A stretch of 64,000 nucleotides of DNA from Microscillaceae bacterium. GTDB lineage: Bacteria; Bacteroidota; Bacteroidia; Cytophagales; Microscillaceae. The translations under genes were made by a program, and so were the position numbers. Positions 26,864 through 35,408 of this stretch are shown piece after piece (the first letter of the stretch is position 1; the number at the start of each line of letters is the position of its first letter). Under the pieces are notes generated by a model that worked only from the letters and a program-made list of their open reading frames with translations, was not told the origin of the DNA and ran no database searches. The stretch is taken from positions 19,648 to 83,647 of the forward strand of contig JAABSX010000014.1 in assembly GCA_011390205.1 (NCBI GenBank), in the 5' to 3' direction.

Positions 26864-27094
26864 ATGAAAAATTTATTTAAAAAAACCCTACTTACTCTGC
26901 TGCTTACTTTGTCTTGTCTTGCTTTTATGATAATTATTCCTTCTCAAAAAGCTGAGGCAAAGACCTGTGCAAAATCTACAGACCTTGAGTCAGGTTGCAG
27001 ATACATGGGAGATGACTGTATTGTCTGGGAACATGTAGATGATGACCAAGATTGTCCAAGTGGGAGTATTTCAGAGTTTGAAAATTTTCAATAA
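26864..27094 (+). CDS. Small secreted peptide precursor with four cysteines (NVEALA-like)
   Basis: A 76-residue precursor. The N-terminal 33 residues are a hydrophobic signal (KKTLLTLLLTLSCLAFMIII followed by PSQKAEA). The mature part is about 43 residues, acidic, with four cysteines at 35, 45, 52 and 64 and the core CRYMGDDCIVWEHVDDDQDC. The arrangement (short signal, EA-rich border, cysteines in the mature part) resembles the NVEALA-domain peptides of Bacteroidota. Those peptides often stand beside BF2222-type propellers or DUF4221 proteins, as here. The gene is followed by a weak terminator-like hairpin and then the DUF4221 gene. Base composition is distinctly AT-rich. What the peptide does is unknown; family membership is an inference. 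Confidence 0.65.
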   Translation: MKNLFKKTLLTLLLTLSCLAFMIIIPSQKAEAKTCAKSTDLESGCRYMGDDCIVWEHVDDDQDCPSGSISEFENFQ

Positions 27095-27109
27095 TATTTC
27101 CATTAAAAT

Positions 27110-27150
27110 AAAGGCTTATCTGGGTTTTGAATACTTAGAAAGCCTTTTAC
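27110..27150 (+). terminator. Weak hairpin after the peptide gene, possible attenuator
   Basis: AAAGGCT (27110-27116) can pair with AGCCTTT (27141-27147), followed by a short T-run. It could reduce transcription of the two lipoprotein genes relative to the peptide. Confidence 0.4.
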
Positions 27151-27171
27151 TCACTTTATTAAACATAAAAA

Positions 27172-28332
27172 ATGACACATTATAGACCTTACTTACTGGT
27201 TATATTATTGACTGTTTTGCTATGTTATGGATGCGTAGAGTCAAAGAGGGAAGAAGCAAGAAGTAATGCTGCTGAGCATAAAAGTGATTTTACTTTGAGA
27301 CCTGCTACATCACTCATTATAGATATAGATACACTTACAAGTTTTACAAGTAACTACCTAGCCTACTATGAGGATAAAACAAGCCAAAAACAACTATTGG
27401 CTTACCTCAATAATACCAATAATGAAATTCAATTTTATGATATAAAAGCCAAAAAACTAGAGTTTAGAGTTGCCTTTGATGAAAAATCTAATATCAGTCA
27501 GCTTGATGGATTTCATATCATTAGTCTTGATTCTATCTTAGTAGCTTCTGAGGCTAAAATTTATTTTCATCTGAGTAATCGGAAAGGACAAAGTCTAAAA
27601 ACTTATAAAGCTGAACCTAAAGATGGTTTGTATTCCTTTTCTACTATTGAGAACTTTACCAGACTGGGCTTGCTGTCAGATAAGCGTTTTGTATATCATC
27701 GAGCACCTTATTATCCTCCAAGAAAGAAGGGCTTCTGGAGTTTTCCTATCACATTTGCTAAACATCTAGAAACAGGAAAACTAGATACTTTATTCAAGTA
27801 TGAAGGTACAAGAGCAGATGATGAATTTACAGGTGGTTTTTTACCCTATTCTTTTGAGCAAAATGAAAAAGAGGAGTTTGTGTATTCTTTTTTTATGGAT
27901 AATTATATTTATCTTACTAACTTTCAGCAGAAGTCTAAGGCTTATTATGCAGGATCTAAATATTTTGAAAATATACCTTCTATGGCTTCTGTTCCTAATG
28001 ATACAAAAAAAGAAAAAATATTTTTCAGAGAAAACTTCTCTTATCGCCAAATTATCTATGATAAATTCAGAAAAGTATATTATCGTTTTGTGCTGCACCC
28101 TACCAAGCCTGATGAGCCAGACTATCTACATGGTAAGCCTTTTTCTGTTATTATATTAGATGAAAAACTAGCAATAATAGGTGAAACAAAGGTATTCAAA
28201 GAAAAGATGTATTACAGCAATTACTTTGTAGCACCCGAAGGCTTATATATTTCTCAGAATCATATCGAGAACCCCGAAGTAAATGAAGATAAGCTAAATT
28301 TTAGACTGTTTGAATTGATCAAAAATGAGTAA
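27172..28332 (+). CDS. DUF4221-type lipoprotein, probable beta-propeller
   Basis: A 386-residue lipoprotein with a signal ending CYGC (Cys21). The body is beta-rich with repeated patterns such as LDSILVASEAKIYFHLSNRK, FVYHRAPYYPPRKKGFWSFP and FVYSFFMDNYIYLTNFQQKS. This agrees with the DUF4221/6-bladed-propeller family of Bacteroidota lipoproteins, typified by short strand pairs and the xxGFxIxxLDSIxVA line. Relatives are found next to small secreted peptides and are suspected of binding them. Its stop codon overlaps the start of the next gene by 8 bases (ATGAGTAA), so translation is coupled. Composition is AT-rich, as for its two neighbours. Confidence 0.7.
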   Translation: MTHYRPYLLVILLTVLLCYGCVESKREEARSNAAEHKSDFTLRPATSLIIDIDTLTSFTSNYLAYYEDKTSQKQLLAYLNNTNNEIQFYDIKAKKLEFRVAFDEKSNISQLDGFHIISLDSILVASEAKIYFHLSNRKGQSLKTYKAEPKDGLYSFSTIENFTRLGLLSDKRFVYHRAPYYPPRKKGFWSFPITFAKHLETGKLDTLFKYEGTRADDEFTGGFLPYSFEQNEKEEFVYSFFMDNYIYLTNFQQKSKAYYAGSKYFENIPSMASVPNDTKKEKIFFRENFSYRQIIYDKFRKVYYRFVLHPTKPDEPDYLHGKPFSVIILDEKLAIIGETKVFKEKMYYSNYFVAPEGLYISQNHIENPEVNEDKLNFRLFELIKNE

Positions 28333-28771
28333 ATTCACTTTCTTCATATTGTTATTCCTGCTATCTTGCCAAGGAGCAGAGCATCAAGATAGTTACCTCA
28401 AAAAACTTATCAGCAGCCATAATAAATCGCTCAAAGATGTAGAAGTATGTTATTTGATAGCTCAAGATAGATGCATACATTGCCTAGACATCTCTGCTCA
28501 GTTTATCCGAAAACACAGCAACAATCCTAAGATTCTATTCATCATTACTAATGTAATTGGTAGTAAAGAGCTTCGTCTAAAATATGGGCAAGATTTTGTA
28601 ATAGGTGAGAACATTATCATAGATACTAAAAATATAGCCATTCATCATAAAATGATTGAATCAAATCCAGTGGTGTTTTTCTTAGATAATCATGCAAAAA
28701 TCACAAAACAAATAAGTGTCTCTCCATCCAAACTTAAAAATATGCTTGCAGAGATTGAAAAAGCTATATGA
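28325..28771 (+). CDS. Thioredoxin-like lipoprotein with a CxxC motif
   Basis: A 148-residue lipoprotein: signal ending FLLSC (Cys15), then a domain with a first strand VEVCYLIAQDRCIHCLDISA containing the redox-type motif C50-I-H-C53 at the head of a helix. This is followed by KILFIITNVIGSKELRLKYG and a final NPVVFFLDNHAKITK strand pair. The order beta-CxxC-helix-beta-beta matches a trimmed thioredoxin fold, although the usual cis-proline loop is not obvious (NPV may serve). A function in forming or breaking disulfides in the four-cysteine peptide two genes upstream would be a natural guess. It is the last gene of the three-gene unit. Confidence 0.7.
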   Translation: MSKFTFFILLFLLSCQGAEHQDSYLKKLISSHNKSLKDVEVCYLIAQDRCIHCLDISAQFIRKHSNNPKILFIITNVIGSKELRLKYGQDFVIGENIIIDTKNIAIHHKMIESNPVVFFLDNHAKITKQISVSPSKLKNMLAEIEKAI

Positions 28772-28807
28772 GGCTTATTCTACCAAACTTGATTCAAACC
28801 CACTTTC

Positions 28808-29036
28808 CGCACCCTCTTTTTGGCAATGAATGATTTACATCAAAAAGCTATAATATGTCACGCCTACGGCGTTTCTCTTTCTTGGCTTGGTATTTTCTAC
28901 AAAGATGACAAGCCTACGGCTTTTTTAAGTCCGTTAGGGCTGAAATCTTTGTAGCAAAAGCGATTAAAAAGCGTAACCAACACCTTTAGGTGTGGCATCT
29001 TTGACGTAAATCAAAGAATACCTGAGAAAGGGTGCG
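28808..29036 (+). repeat. Hairpin-array intergenic repeat, copy R1
   Basis: A 229-base element bounded by imperfect inverted ends CGCACCCTCTTT and GAAAGGGTGCG. It contains a series of small palindromes: ACGCCTACGGCGT (28860-28872), AAGCCTACGGCTT (28910-28922), an AGTCCGTTAGGGCT unit, and ACACCTTTAGGTGT (28980-28993). An inner inverted repeat CTACAAAGAT (28897-28906) / ATCTTTGTAG (28945-28954) encloses two of them. A shorter relative with the same order of blocks lies at 56614-56754. Confidence 0.8.
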
Positions 29037-29150
29037 AAAAGAGAGTTCAAAAATTGAAACACCATCCACTAACTGCACAGGCTTCTGTATTGCTCTAAAG
29101 CTAACAGATACTTTTTACACTTAACTGTCAGTGATGAGCATAGATCATAA

Positions 29151-29183
29151 AAAAAGCCCCAAAAGTCTATTTTGGGGCTTTTT
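29151..29183. terminator. Bidirectional terminator before ppiD end
   Basis: AAAAAGCCCCAAAA and TTTTGGGGCTTTTT form a perfect 14-base-pair stem around GTCTA, with A and T runs on both sides. It ends the ppiD transcript on the minus strand and would also stop transcription from the left. Confidence 0.9.
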
Positions 29184-29206
29184 AAACATAAAATCAGTCT
29201 TTCTGA

Positions 29207-31333
29207 TTAATAAAATTTGTATCGTTCATCTTCAATATCAGAGGCTTTCTTAATAGCTTCTGAAATTAAGAATTGAACCCTTTGATTGTTACGGGTTTCT
29301 ATATCACTTTTATACTTAGCATAATCTGCAATTTTGGCAGCAGGTGTAAGGCTTACTAGCTCTAAGACAAATACCCCACTTTCATCTGTAAAAGCATCTG
29401 TACGCTTGCCTTTTTTAAGACCGAACGCCTTGCCAATGGCAACAGGGTTAAAGCCCGTGTTAGAGAGTACATTGCTGCTCAATGAAAGGTCATTGGCAGT
29501 GCTTACGAGGGCCTCGGTGCCGTAGGCTTTAGCAATTTGGTCAAGGCTTTTGCCCTTGCTTTCGTCAAGTTTTTTAGCTATTTGTGCTGCTTTGAGCTTT
29601 TTGATGACCTCTTTGGTGAGTTCTTCACGGAAGATTTCAATGGTAGAAGCGCCTTTTGCGGTCTTGTCTGTCAGGGTAGCGATGACGAATTTATTTTGCT
29701 CTTGAATATTAAATACCTCGGATACGTCTCCTTTACTTGCCTCATTAAAAGCCCATCTGATGACATCTCTTGCTCCTTGCATTGCTCCTAAGTTGGTAGA
29801 TGTAGTTGCTAATTTATTGGCACTTAGCAGTACTACTTGTGGGTTACTTTCTACTTGCTTTCGGAAAGCTTCTCCGTTCTCACTGGCTAGTTTAAACTCT
29901 TCAGCTTTGTAAAGCACTGAGTCAAGGGTTTCTTGAGAAGGCTCTAGTGTGAGAGAAACAGTAGCCACTTTATACGCTGTATTATTTCGAGGCTGTGTAA
30001 CTTCTACGATATGGTACCCGAAATCAGTTTCTACTAGATTAGGAATAAGACCAGGATTGGCCATCCCGAAAGTAGCCTGTTCAAAAGGGCTTACCATCTG
30101 CCCACGCCCATACCAGCCTAAGTCTCCGCCACGCTGTGCTGTGCCATCTTGTCCGTATTGTGCAGCGAGTGCGGCAAAGTCTGTCCCGTCTTTGACCTGC
30201 TGCAGCACTTCACTGGCTTGTTTGCGAACTTCAGCTTTTTGCTCTGTACTTGATTCTTTATCAGCCTTAAACAAGATATGCCTGGCTTTTACATACTCTA
30301 CGGTATCTTCTTTTACGTCTGATACTTTAAAGATTTTGTACTCTTTTCCGTCCACATAAGGGCCGTAGATTCCACCTTTTAGAATGACAGGATTTTTGTC
30401 AAACAAAATACCTGGAAGCTGCCCTACGGGCTGAAAAGCAAAAGTAGAAGGAGAATCTGAATTAATCATAGCGAAGGCAGAGTCATTGGGTGCTTTTGCA
30501 AAATCTTTTGCAAGCTGCTGGATTTCCTTGCGGAATGTGCTGCTATCACTCGGAGAAGGGTTCACATCAAAAGCCACATAATCAAGGCTGCGTGTTTCTT
30601 GTGCCTCGTATTTCTCTGGATTTTTATTGAGTTCTTCTTTGAGCATCTCATCGGTTACTTGTGCAGCAAGGGTAGAATCTGCAATAGAAGTGAAGGGCAC
30701 ATACACATATTTTACTTCGGCTTTGGTGCTTTGGTTGGTATATTCACGTGCTGCTTCGGCTTTGGTTACGTAAGAAGACATACGAATAAGTCCTTCATAT
30801 TTTGTCTGCATGCGGCTTTTTCTCAATCCATCTTCAAAATCGGCCCATTGCATTCTCTGCTCGGCTGGACGCTGGGAGAGGCTCTGCAAAAACCCAACTA
30901 CGGCTTGCTTGTCAAAAGCACCTGTTTCGGGATTGGTGAATTGTTGGCGAATCTGAGGGTGAATAAAGACAGAATCCCCTTGCACCATTTGCACAAGTTC
31001 TTTGTCACTTACTTTGATTCCCAATTTATCGAACTGCTTGGTATAAGCATATTCAAATATGAAACTATTCCAGACTTGGTCACGAATGCCGTTGAGCTGT
31101 GCATCGGCGGGTGTTTGTCCTGTCTGCATTCTGTAATTATTAAGTGTTTGTTTGAGCTGTGCATCATAGGCAGCATACTCCACACTCTCTCCGTTTATCT
31201 CACCCACATATTGTTTTTGACCTCCAAAAAGGCCACCGCCCAAGAAGTCAGTTAATACGAAAGCAATAATCGAGATAGCAATAAAAAAGATTGCTACTCC
31301 TGAATATTCTCTAATTTTACTAATGATTGCCAT
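29207..31333 (-). CDS. ppiD: SurA/PpiD-like peptidyl-prolyl isomerase (membrane-anchored foldase)
   Basis: A 708-residue periplasmic folding factor. After a short cytoplasmic lead, residues about 13-31 (GVAIFFIAISIIAFVLTDFL) anchor it in the inner membrane. Then comes a SurA/PpiD N-terminal chaperone domain (about 40-200). The parvulin PpiC-type isomerase domain lies at about 350-450, with ARHILFKADKE, GGDLGWYGRGQMVSPFEQAT and FGYHIVEV. A C-terminal chaperone region follows, including a second degenerate parvulin-like part. Such proteins help outer-membrane proteins fold. Transcription starts at its own promoter (31365-31394), and it ends at the terminator 29151-29183. A porin gene lies just upstream in the same orientation. 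Confidence 0.92.
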   Translation of the reverse strand: MAIISKIREYSGVAIFFIAISIIAFVLTDFLGGGLFGGQKQYVGEINGESVEYAAYDAQLKQTLNNYRMQTGQTPADAQLNGIRDQVWNSFIFEYAYTKQFDKLGIKVSDKELVQMVQGDSVFIHPQIRQQFTNPETGAFDKQAVVGFLQSLSQRPAEQRMQWADFEDGLRKSRMQTKYEGLIRMSSYVTKAEAAREYTNQSTKAEVKYVYVPFTSIADSTLAAQVTDEMLKEELNKNPEKYEAQETRSLDYVAFDVNPSPSDSSTFRKEIQQLAKDFAKAPNDSAFAMINSDSPSTFAFQPVGQLPGILFDKNPVILKGGIYGPYVDGKEYKIFKVSDVKEDTVEYVKARHILFKADKESSTEQKAEVRKQASEVLQQVKDGTDFAALAAQYGQDGTAQRGGDLGWYGRGQMVSPFEQATFGMANPGLIPNLVETDFGYHIVEVTQPRNNTAYKVATVSLTLEPSQETLDSVLYKAEEFKLASENGEAFRKQVESNPQVVLLSANKLATTSTNLGAMQGARDVIRWAFNEASKGDVSEVFNIQEQNKFVIATLTDKTAKGASTIEIFREELTKEVIKKLKAAQIAKKLDESKGKSLDQIAKAYGTEALVSTANDLSLSSNVLSNTGFNPVAIGKAFGLKKGKRTDAFTDESGVFVLELVSLTPAAKIADYAKYKSDIETRNNQRVQFLISEAIKKASDIEDERYKFY

Positions 31334-31364
31334 ACGTTCTTGTCAAGTTTTTAAAAAATTCTTG

Positions 31365-31394
31365 CAAATATACGAAGCCTTCCTGAAACCACAA
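31365..31394 (-). promoter_or_regulatory. Promoter of ppiD
   Basis: On the minus strand: TTG (complement of 31392-31394), a 19-base spacer, then TATATTTG (complement of 31365-31372), ending 31 bases before the ATG at 31333. It fits the TTG-N19/20-TAnnTTTG consensus. Confidence 0.7.
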
Positions 31395-31442
31395 GCATAA
31401 AGAGGAAAGTTTGTAAATCTCCTAAGAAGCACCTGCATTATT

Positions 31443-33026
31443 TTAGAAAAATAGCCCCATACTGATTACAAGGCGGGTATTGCGTAGGCCAATCTCTGTG
31501 AAAGGCTCAAGACCTGCATAAATACTGCTGCCATCAAAGCCATAGGGCTGATAGGCTTGGTTGCTGCGTGCATGCACCACTGCCAAATCTGCATACCAAT
31601 CTGACATTCGCACACCTAGCCCCCCTGTGATGCTTGTGATTTTGCGGCTAAAGTCTGAGTTACTCCCAAAATTATCATAAGGGTCTCCTTCTAAGGCATA
31701 ACCTCCACGCAATCGGAATATATCATACCTAAATTCGCCTCCTGCCCTGATGTTCCAGACGGGCTGATAAAGCTGCTCAATGGTCTGATTATCTGCATCA
31801 AATATTCCTGGAAACTCACTATTGCGGAGGGTCATGTTGTTATAGGCTACATATTCAGCATCTAAAGACAAGAAACCATATTTTTCAAAAAACACGGCTG
31901 CCCCCACATTGGCACGCCAAGGAGTACGCAAGCGGTAATTAAAATTACCTGGCAAGGTAGATTCTTCATAGGAGTCTATCACATTGGGGTCATCAAATGA
32001 ATATACATTGGATTGAAAAGTAGTGTTAAACTCTTCGTTGAGTGCATATATAGTAGGTGTACTAAAGCTTGCCCCTATTCTGAATGCATTGATAGGTCTG
32101 AAAATCATCCCTACAGTGGCATTGATGCCTGTGCCTGTTACGTTGGTGCGGTTGGTTTCTGTGAATGAATCCAAGAAAGAGCTAGTTCCAGTAAAATCTT
32201 CTGAGTAGAGGCGGTCTTCTCTGTAATTGATAAACATCACACCGAGTGTAGCCCCAAAATAAAACCTGTCATCATAATTGCCCGCTGCCGAGAGGGAGAA
32301 TTGATATTGAGCGCCTGTGGTTTCTATGATTTCTTGCTGCTGAGGTGCAAAAAGCACTTCATCTTCATCTCTGGCATAAGTAAAATACGCATCGCTGCCT
32401 GCTGAGAAAGGATTGGTGAGAAAAGCAAAATAGGCAGCCCGCTGATACTCATACTGTAGGAGGTCTAGATTTTGTAAACTTCCTTCGGAAATGCCATTGC
32501 TTCTGTCCACATAAAAATCTGTTTTCGAAGAATTTTGATTTGGGGCATTGTAGCTAAATTGATTCTGAAAATTATTGACCCTAGTGAGTGAAACCCCAAA
32601 TGCCCCACCTCGCCATGCACCAGGCAAAAAATCTTCTTTAGCTTCTGAAAAAACAGCCCCGACATTTGCCATGTTAAAGTTGCCTTTGCTATCCTCTTTA
32701 GTGTTGATGCGCTCGTTCAGGTCAAAATAATCCGTAGAAGTCTGAGCAGACAAGATGCTCGGACTAAAACTCATCTCCGAACGACGAAAAAATGCCAGCC
32801 CTGCAGGGTTTCCATTCAAATTGCTAATATCTCCTCCTACTGCAGTATGAGCGCCTGCAATGCCCTGAAACCTTGCCGAACCTCCAAAGGTCGTTCTTGA
32901 GAAGCGCAGTGCATCATTATAATAGCCTAGTGAGCCAGGGCTGATTTGCTGTGCCAGCCCTTTAAAAGGCATGCTTAAAAAAATGGTACTTATTATTACA
33001 GCTATTTTCAAAAATTTATCAATCAT
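31443..33026 (-). CDS. OmpP1/FadL/TodX-type outer-membrane transport protein
   Basis: A 527-residue outer-membrane barrel with a signal peptide (about 1-25, ending GLAQQ). It opens with YNDALRFSRTTFGGSARFQG IAGAHTAVGGD in overlapping pieces, the pattern seen at the start of Bacteroidota OmpP1/FadL-like proteins, in which the N-terminus plugs the barrel. Further blocks are NGNPAGLAFFRRSEMSFSPS, GAAVFFEKYGFLSLDAEY and the C-terminal strands ending VISMGLFF, with the terminal phenylalanine expected for recognition by the outer-membrane assembly machine. The family transports hydrophobic compounds such as fatty acids; the substrate is unknown. It is the upstream neighbour of ppiD, whose product may assist its folding. 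Confidence 0.87.
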   Translation of the reverse strand: MIDKFLKIAVIISTIFLSMPFKGLAQQISPGSLGYYNDALRFSRTTFGGSARFQGIAGAHTAVGGDISNLNGNPAGLAFFRRSEMSFSPSILSAQTSTDYFDLNERINTKEDSKGNFNMANVGAVFSEAKEDFLPGAWRGGAFGVSLTRVNNFQNQFSYNAPNQNSSKTDFYVDRSNGISEGSLQNLDLLQYEYQRAAYFAFLTNPFSAGSDAYFTYARDEDEVLFAPQQQEIIETTGAQYQFSLSAAGNYDDRFYFGATLGVMFINYREDRLYSEDFTGTSSFLDSFTETNRTNVTGTGINATVGMIFRPINAFRIGASFSTPTIYALNEEFNTTFQSNVYSFDDPNVIDSYEESTLPGNFNYRLRTPWRANVGAAVFFEKYGFLSLDAEYVAYNNMTLRNSEFPGIFDADNQTIEQLYQPVWNIRAGGEFRYDIFRLRGGYALEGDPYDNFGSNSDFSRKITSITGGLGVRMSDWYADLAVVHARSNQAYQPYGFDGSSIYAGLEPFTEIGLRNTRLVISMGLFF

Positions 33027-33579
33027 AAAATTAGGGTGGTTAGTATGGTAAAATTAGGTCTTATAATTCATTAAATAGCAAAATACAATATTTGGTTGTC
33101 TTTTGTACTATTTTTAACCCCAATTTAACGAATAAAAGCACTTAGACCTATTTTTGTTGGCTATTTTTGGGGTCTAAGAGAGTACTTCTATATTTTTATA
33201 TCCGCAATTTGGGTGCTGCTTTAAAATTTATTTTGTATTCTAAATACCTACTGCACACAATATTTTGCCTTAAAAAAGCTTCCAAACACGAATTAATCCT
33301 ATTTAATAAAAATAAAATTCGGTTTCTACGCTTTATCTTACTTAAATTAAAAGGAAACAAGACTAGTTTTAGAGATAATCCAAAAATTATTTCTTATCTT
33401 TGCAACATCGAATCAAATCTATATGTCATTTGAGCGTAACCAAACAAAGGTTCGGTTATTATTTTAATTTATTATTTTTAAGGGTACTTTTGGAGATAGG
33501 CGTTTGGGTCTATGCGTTGTTTTGTATAGTGGATAGCTTAGTTTTCACACGTGCCTTTTTATCGTTTTAAACAAAGTAC
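33027..33579. other. Divergent intergenic region with the long leader of the DEAD-box helicase
   Basis: 553 bases, very AT-rich. It must hold the porin promoter (not recognised with confidence) and the helicase leader. An 88-codon frame at 33167-33433 is a chance open frame of AT-rich sequence that crosses the promoter. From the -10 element at 33395 to the ATG at 33580 there are about 170 untranslated bases containing AACCAAACAAAGGTTCGGTT, which can form an AACC/GGTT hairpin, and a U-rich stretch. Confidence 0.5.
33395..33402 (+). promoter_or_regulatory. Probable -10 element of the DeaD-type helicase
   Basis: TATCTTTG followed by a CA start-site context; TTG is lacking at the ideal -33 position. 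It implies a leader of about 170 bases. Confidence 0.5.
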
Positions 33580-35325
33580 ATGTCCACAACAATTGTATCC
33601 AACTCCATGTCAAAGTACTCAGAATCAGAAGTAGAGGAAAAGAAAGGTCTGTTATTTTCTGACTTACCGCTCATCCCCGAAATCCAACAAGCCCTAGATG
33701 ATATGGGCTTTAGTGAGCCTACGCCTATTCAGGCAGCAGCGCTTCCATTTTTATTAGATAACCGTGATGTCATTGGGCAAGCCCAAACTGGCACAGGCAA
33801 AACGGGTGCATTCGCCATCCCTGCCCTACAAACCATTGATCTAAGTAACAAAAGTGTACAGGTCATCACGATTTGCCCTACACGTGAATTGGCAATTCAA
33901 GTCTCCAAAGAATTCAGTAAAATTTCTAAGTATCAAAGAGGTGTCAAAGAAGTAGTCATTTATGGTGGTGATTCTATCACCAAGCAGATGAGTGCCCTTC
34001 GTGCCAATCCTCAAATCGTAATAGGTACTCCAGGCCGTATGATAGACCATATCAAACGCCGCACACTTGATGTAAGCAATGTCAAAACCATCATTTTAGA
34101 TGAAGCTGACGAAATGCTCAACATGGGCTTTAAAGAAGATATTGAGTTTATCCTTTCTCAAATGCCCGAAAAACGCCAAACTGTGTTTTTCTCTGCTACT
34201 ATGCCTAAGCCCATTATGGAGCTTACCAAAAAGTATCAGACCAATCCTGAGATTGTACGCATTGCGAGCAAAGAACTGACCAATAAAACCATTGAGCAGA
34301 CTTATTACCCTGTCAAAGTAAGCCAAAAACTTGAATTGATGCGCCGCCTGATTGAAAAACATCAGCTCAAATCTATGCTTGTGTTTTGTAATACCAAGAT
34401 GCGCTGTGATGAGGTCAGCAATGCCCTCCAACAAATGAACTATGCCGCAGACACTTTGCACGGTGATTTAAGCCAAGCACAAAGAAACGTGGTTATGAAT
34501 AAATTTAGAACTGGCAAAGTAGGTGTGCTTGTGGCTACTGATGTGGCTGCTCGTGGACTAGATGTGCCAGAAGTAGAAGCTGTATTCAATTTTGATACCC
34601 CACTTGACCCTGAATATTATGTGCACCGCATCGGGCGTACTGGCAGAGCAGGCAAAAGTGGTCTTTCGTTTACATTCGTGGTAGGCAAAGATATTCAAAA
34701 ACTTCGTGATATAGAGCGATACGCCAAGACAAGCATCCCACAGGGTGAAGTACCATCTGTTAAAGACATCGTGGCGGTGCGCCAAGAGTCTTTCTTGAAT
34801 TCTTTTCAAGAAGTAATGGAAGAGAATAAGTTTGTAGATTATGAACCCATCGCTCAAGAACTCCTTGCAAAAGGCTACGAGCCTCAGTCTATCATTGCTG
34901 CACTTATTAAAAAATTTACTGATTTATCTCTGACCGAACACGAGCAGGTAAGAATAGAATTGGAAAACCCCAACGAACGCAGAAGAAGCGGCGGAGAGCA
35001 CGAGCGTGAGCGAAGTGGCAGACGTGGTGAGCGTAGTGAAAGAAGTGGAGAGCGCAAAGGTGCTAAAAGAAGCTTCGAGAGCCGCAACAGCAATATGAAG
35101 CGCTTGGTATTGAACCTTGGCAAAGACCAGAAAATAAGCAAAGGCGACATCGTCGGAGCCATCGCTGGTGAACTCGGAATCAAAGGAAGTGCCATCGGTG
35201 CGATTGACTTACACGATGCACACGCCTTCGTAGATGTTGATTCACGTGATGTTGAGCGTGTCATCAAAGAAATGAAAAACCGTAAAATCAAAGGAAAGAA
35301 AGCACGTTTTGAAATAGCTGACTAA
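33580..35325 (+). CDS. deaD: DEAD-box ATP-dependent RNA helicase, DeaD/CsdA type
   Basis: A 581-residue cold-shock-type RNA helicase. Motifs in order: Q motif FSEPTPIQAAALPFLL, motif I AQTGTGKTGAFAIP, PTRELAIQ, TPGRMIDHI, motif II DEADEML, SAT, LVATDVAARGLD and HRIGRTGRAGKSG. After the helicase core (about 20-390) comes a linker, then an Arg/Ser/Gly/Glu-rich stretch (RRSGGEHERERSGRRGERSE). A DbpA-like RNA-binding domain (about 500-578, from KRLVLNLGKD to KKARFEIAD) closes the protein. It unwinds structured RNA in ribosome assembly and mRNA decay. The long leader fits post-transcriptional control of the kind known for csdA. Confidence 0.94.
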   Translation: MSTTIVSNSMSKYSESEVEEKKGLLFSDLPLIPEIQQALDDMGFSEPTPIQAAALPFLLDNRDVIGQAQTGTGKTGAFAIPALQTIDLSNKSVQVITICPTRELAIQVSKEFSKISKYQRGVKEVVIYGGDSITKQMSALRANPQIVIGTPGRMIDHIKRRTLDVSNVKTIILDEADEMLNMGFKEDIEFILSQMPEKRQTVFFSATMPKPIMELTKKYQTNPEIVRIASKELTNKTIEQTYYPVKVSQKLELMRRLIEKHQLKSMLVFCNTKMRCDEVSNALQQMNYAADTLHGDLSQAQRNVVMNKFRTGKVGVLVATDVAARGLDVPEVEAVFNFDTPLDPEYYVHRIGRTGRAGKSGLSFTFVVGKDIQKLRDIERYAKTSIPQGEVPSVKDIVAVRQESFLNSFQEVMEENKFVDYEPIAQELLAKGYEPQSIIAALIKKFTDLSLTEHEQVRIELENPNERRRSGGEHERERSGRRGERSERSGERKGAKRSFESRNSNMKRLVLNLGKDQKISKGDIVGAIAGELGIKGSAIGAIDLHDAHAFVDVDSRDVERVIKEMKNRKIKGKKARFEIAD

Positions 35326-35350
35326 TCTCTGACGAAATACATCTCAAAAA

Positions 35351-35390
35351 AACCTCCATCACTTTTTGAAAGTGGTGGAGGTTTTTGTTT
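35351..35390 (+). terminator. Terminator after the DeaD-type helicase
   Basis: AACCTCCATCACTTT (35351-35365) pairs with AAAGTGGTGGAGGTT (with one U-G pair) around TTG, followed by TTTTGTTTTTT. A strong intrinsic terminator. The stem also works for the converging gene on the minus strand, with an A-run on that side. Confidence 0.9.
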
Positions 35391-35408
35391 TTTAGCTTGT
35401 TTGGTATT

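Noticed and set aside
28808..29036. CRISPR array
   Set aside because: The element contains palindromes rather than direct repeats of constant length with spacers, and there are no cas genes in the window.
33167..33433. 88-codon frame between the porin and the DeaD-type helicase
   Set aside because: AT-rich chance frame that overlaps the -10 element of the helicase; amino-acid make-up is typical of translated AT-rich DNA.
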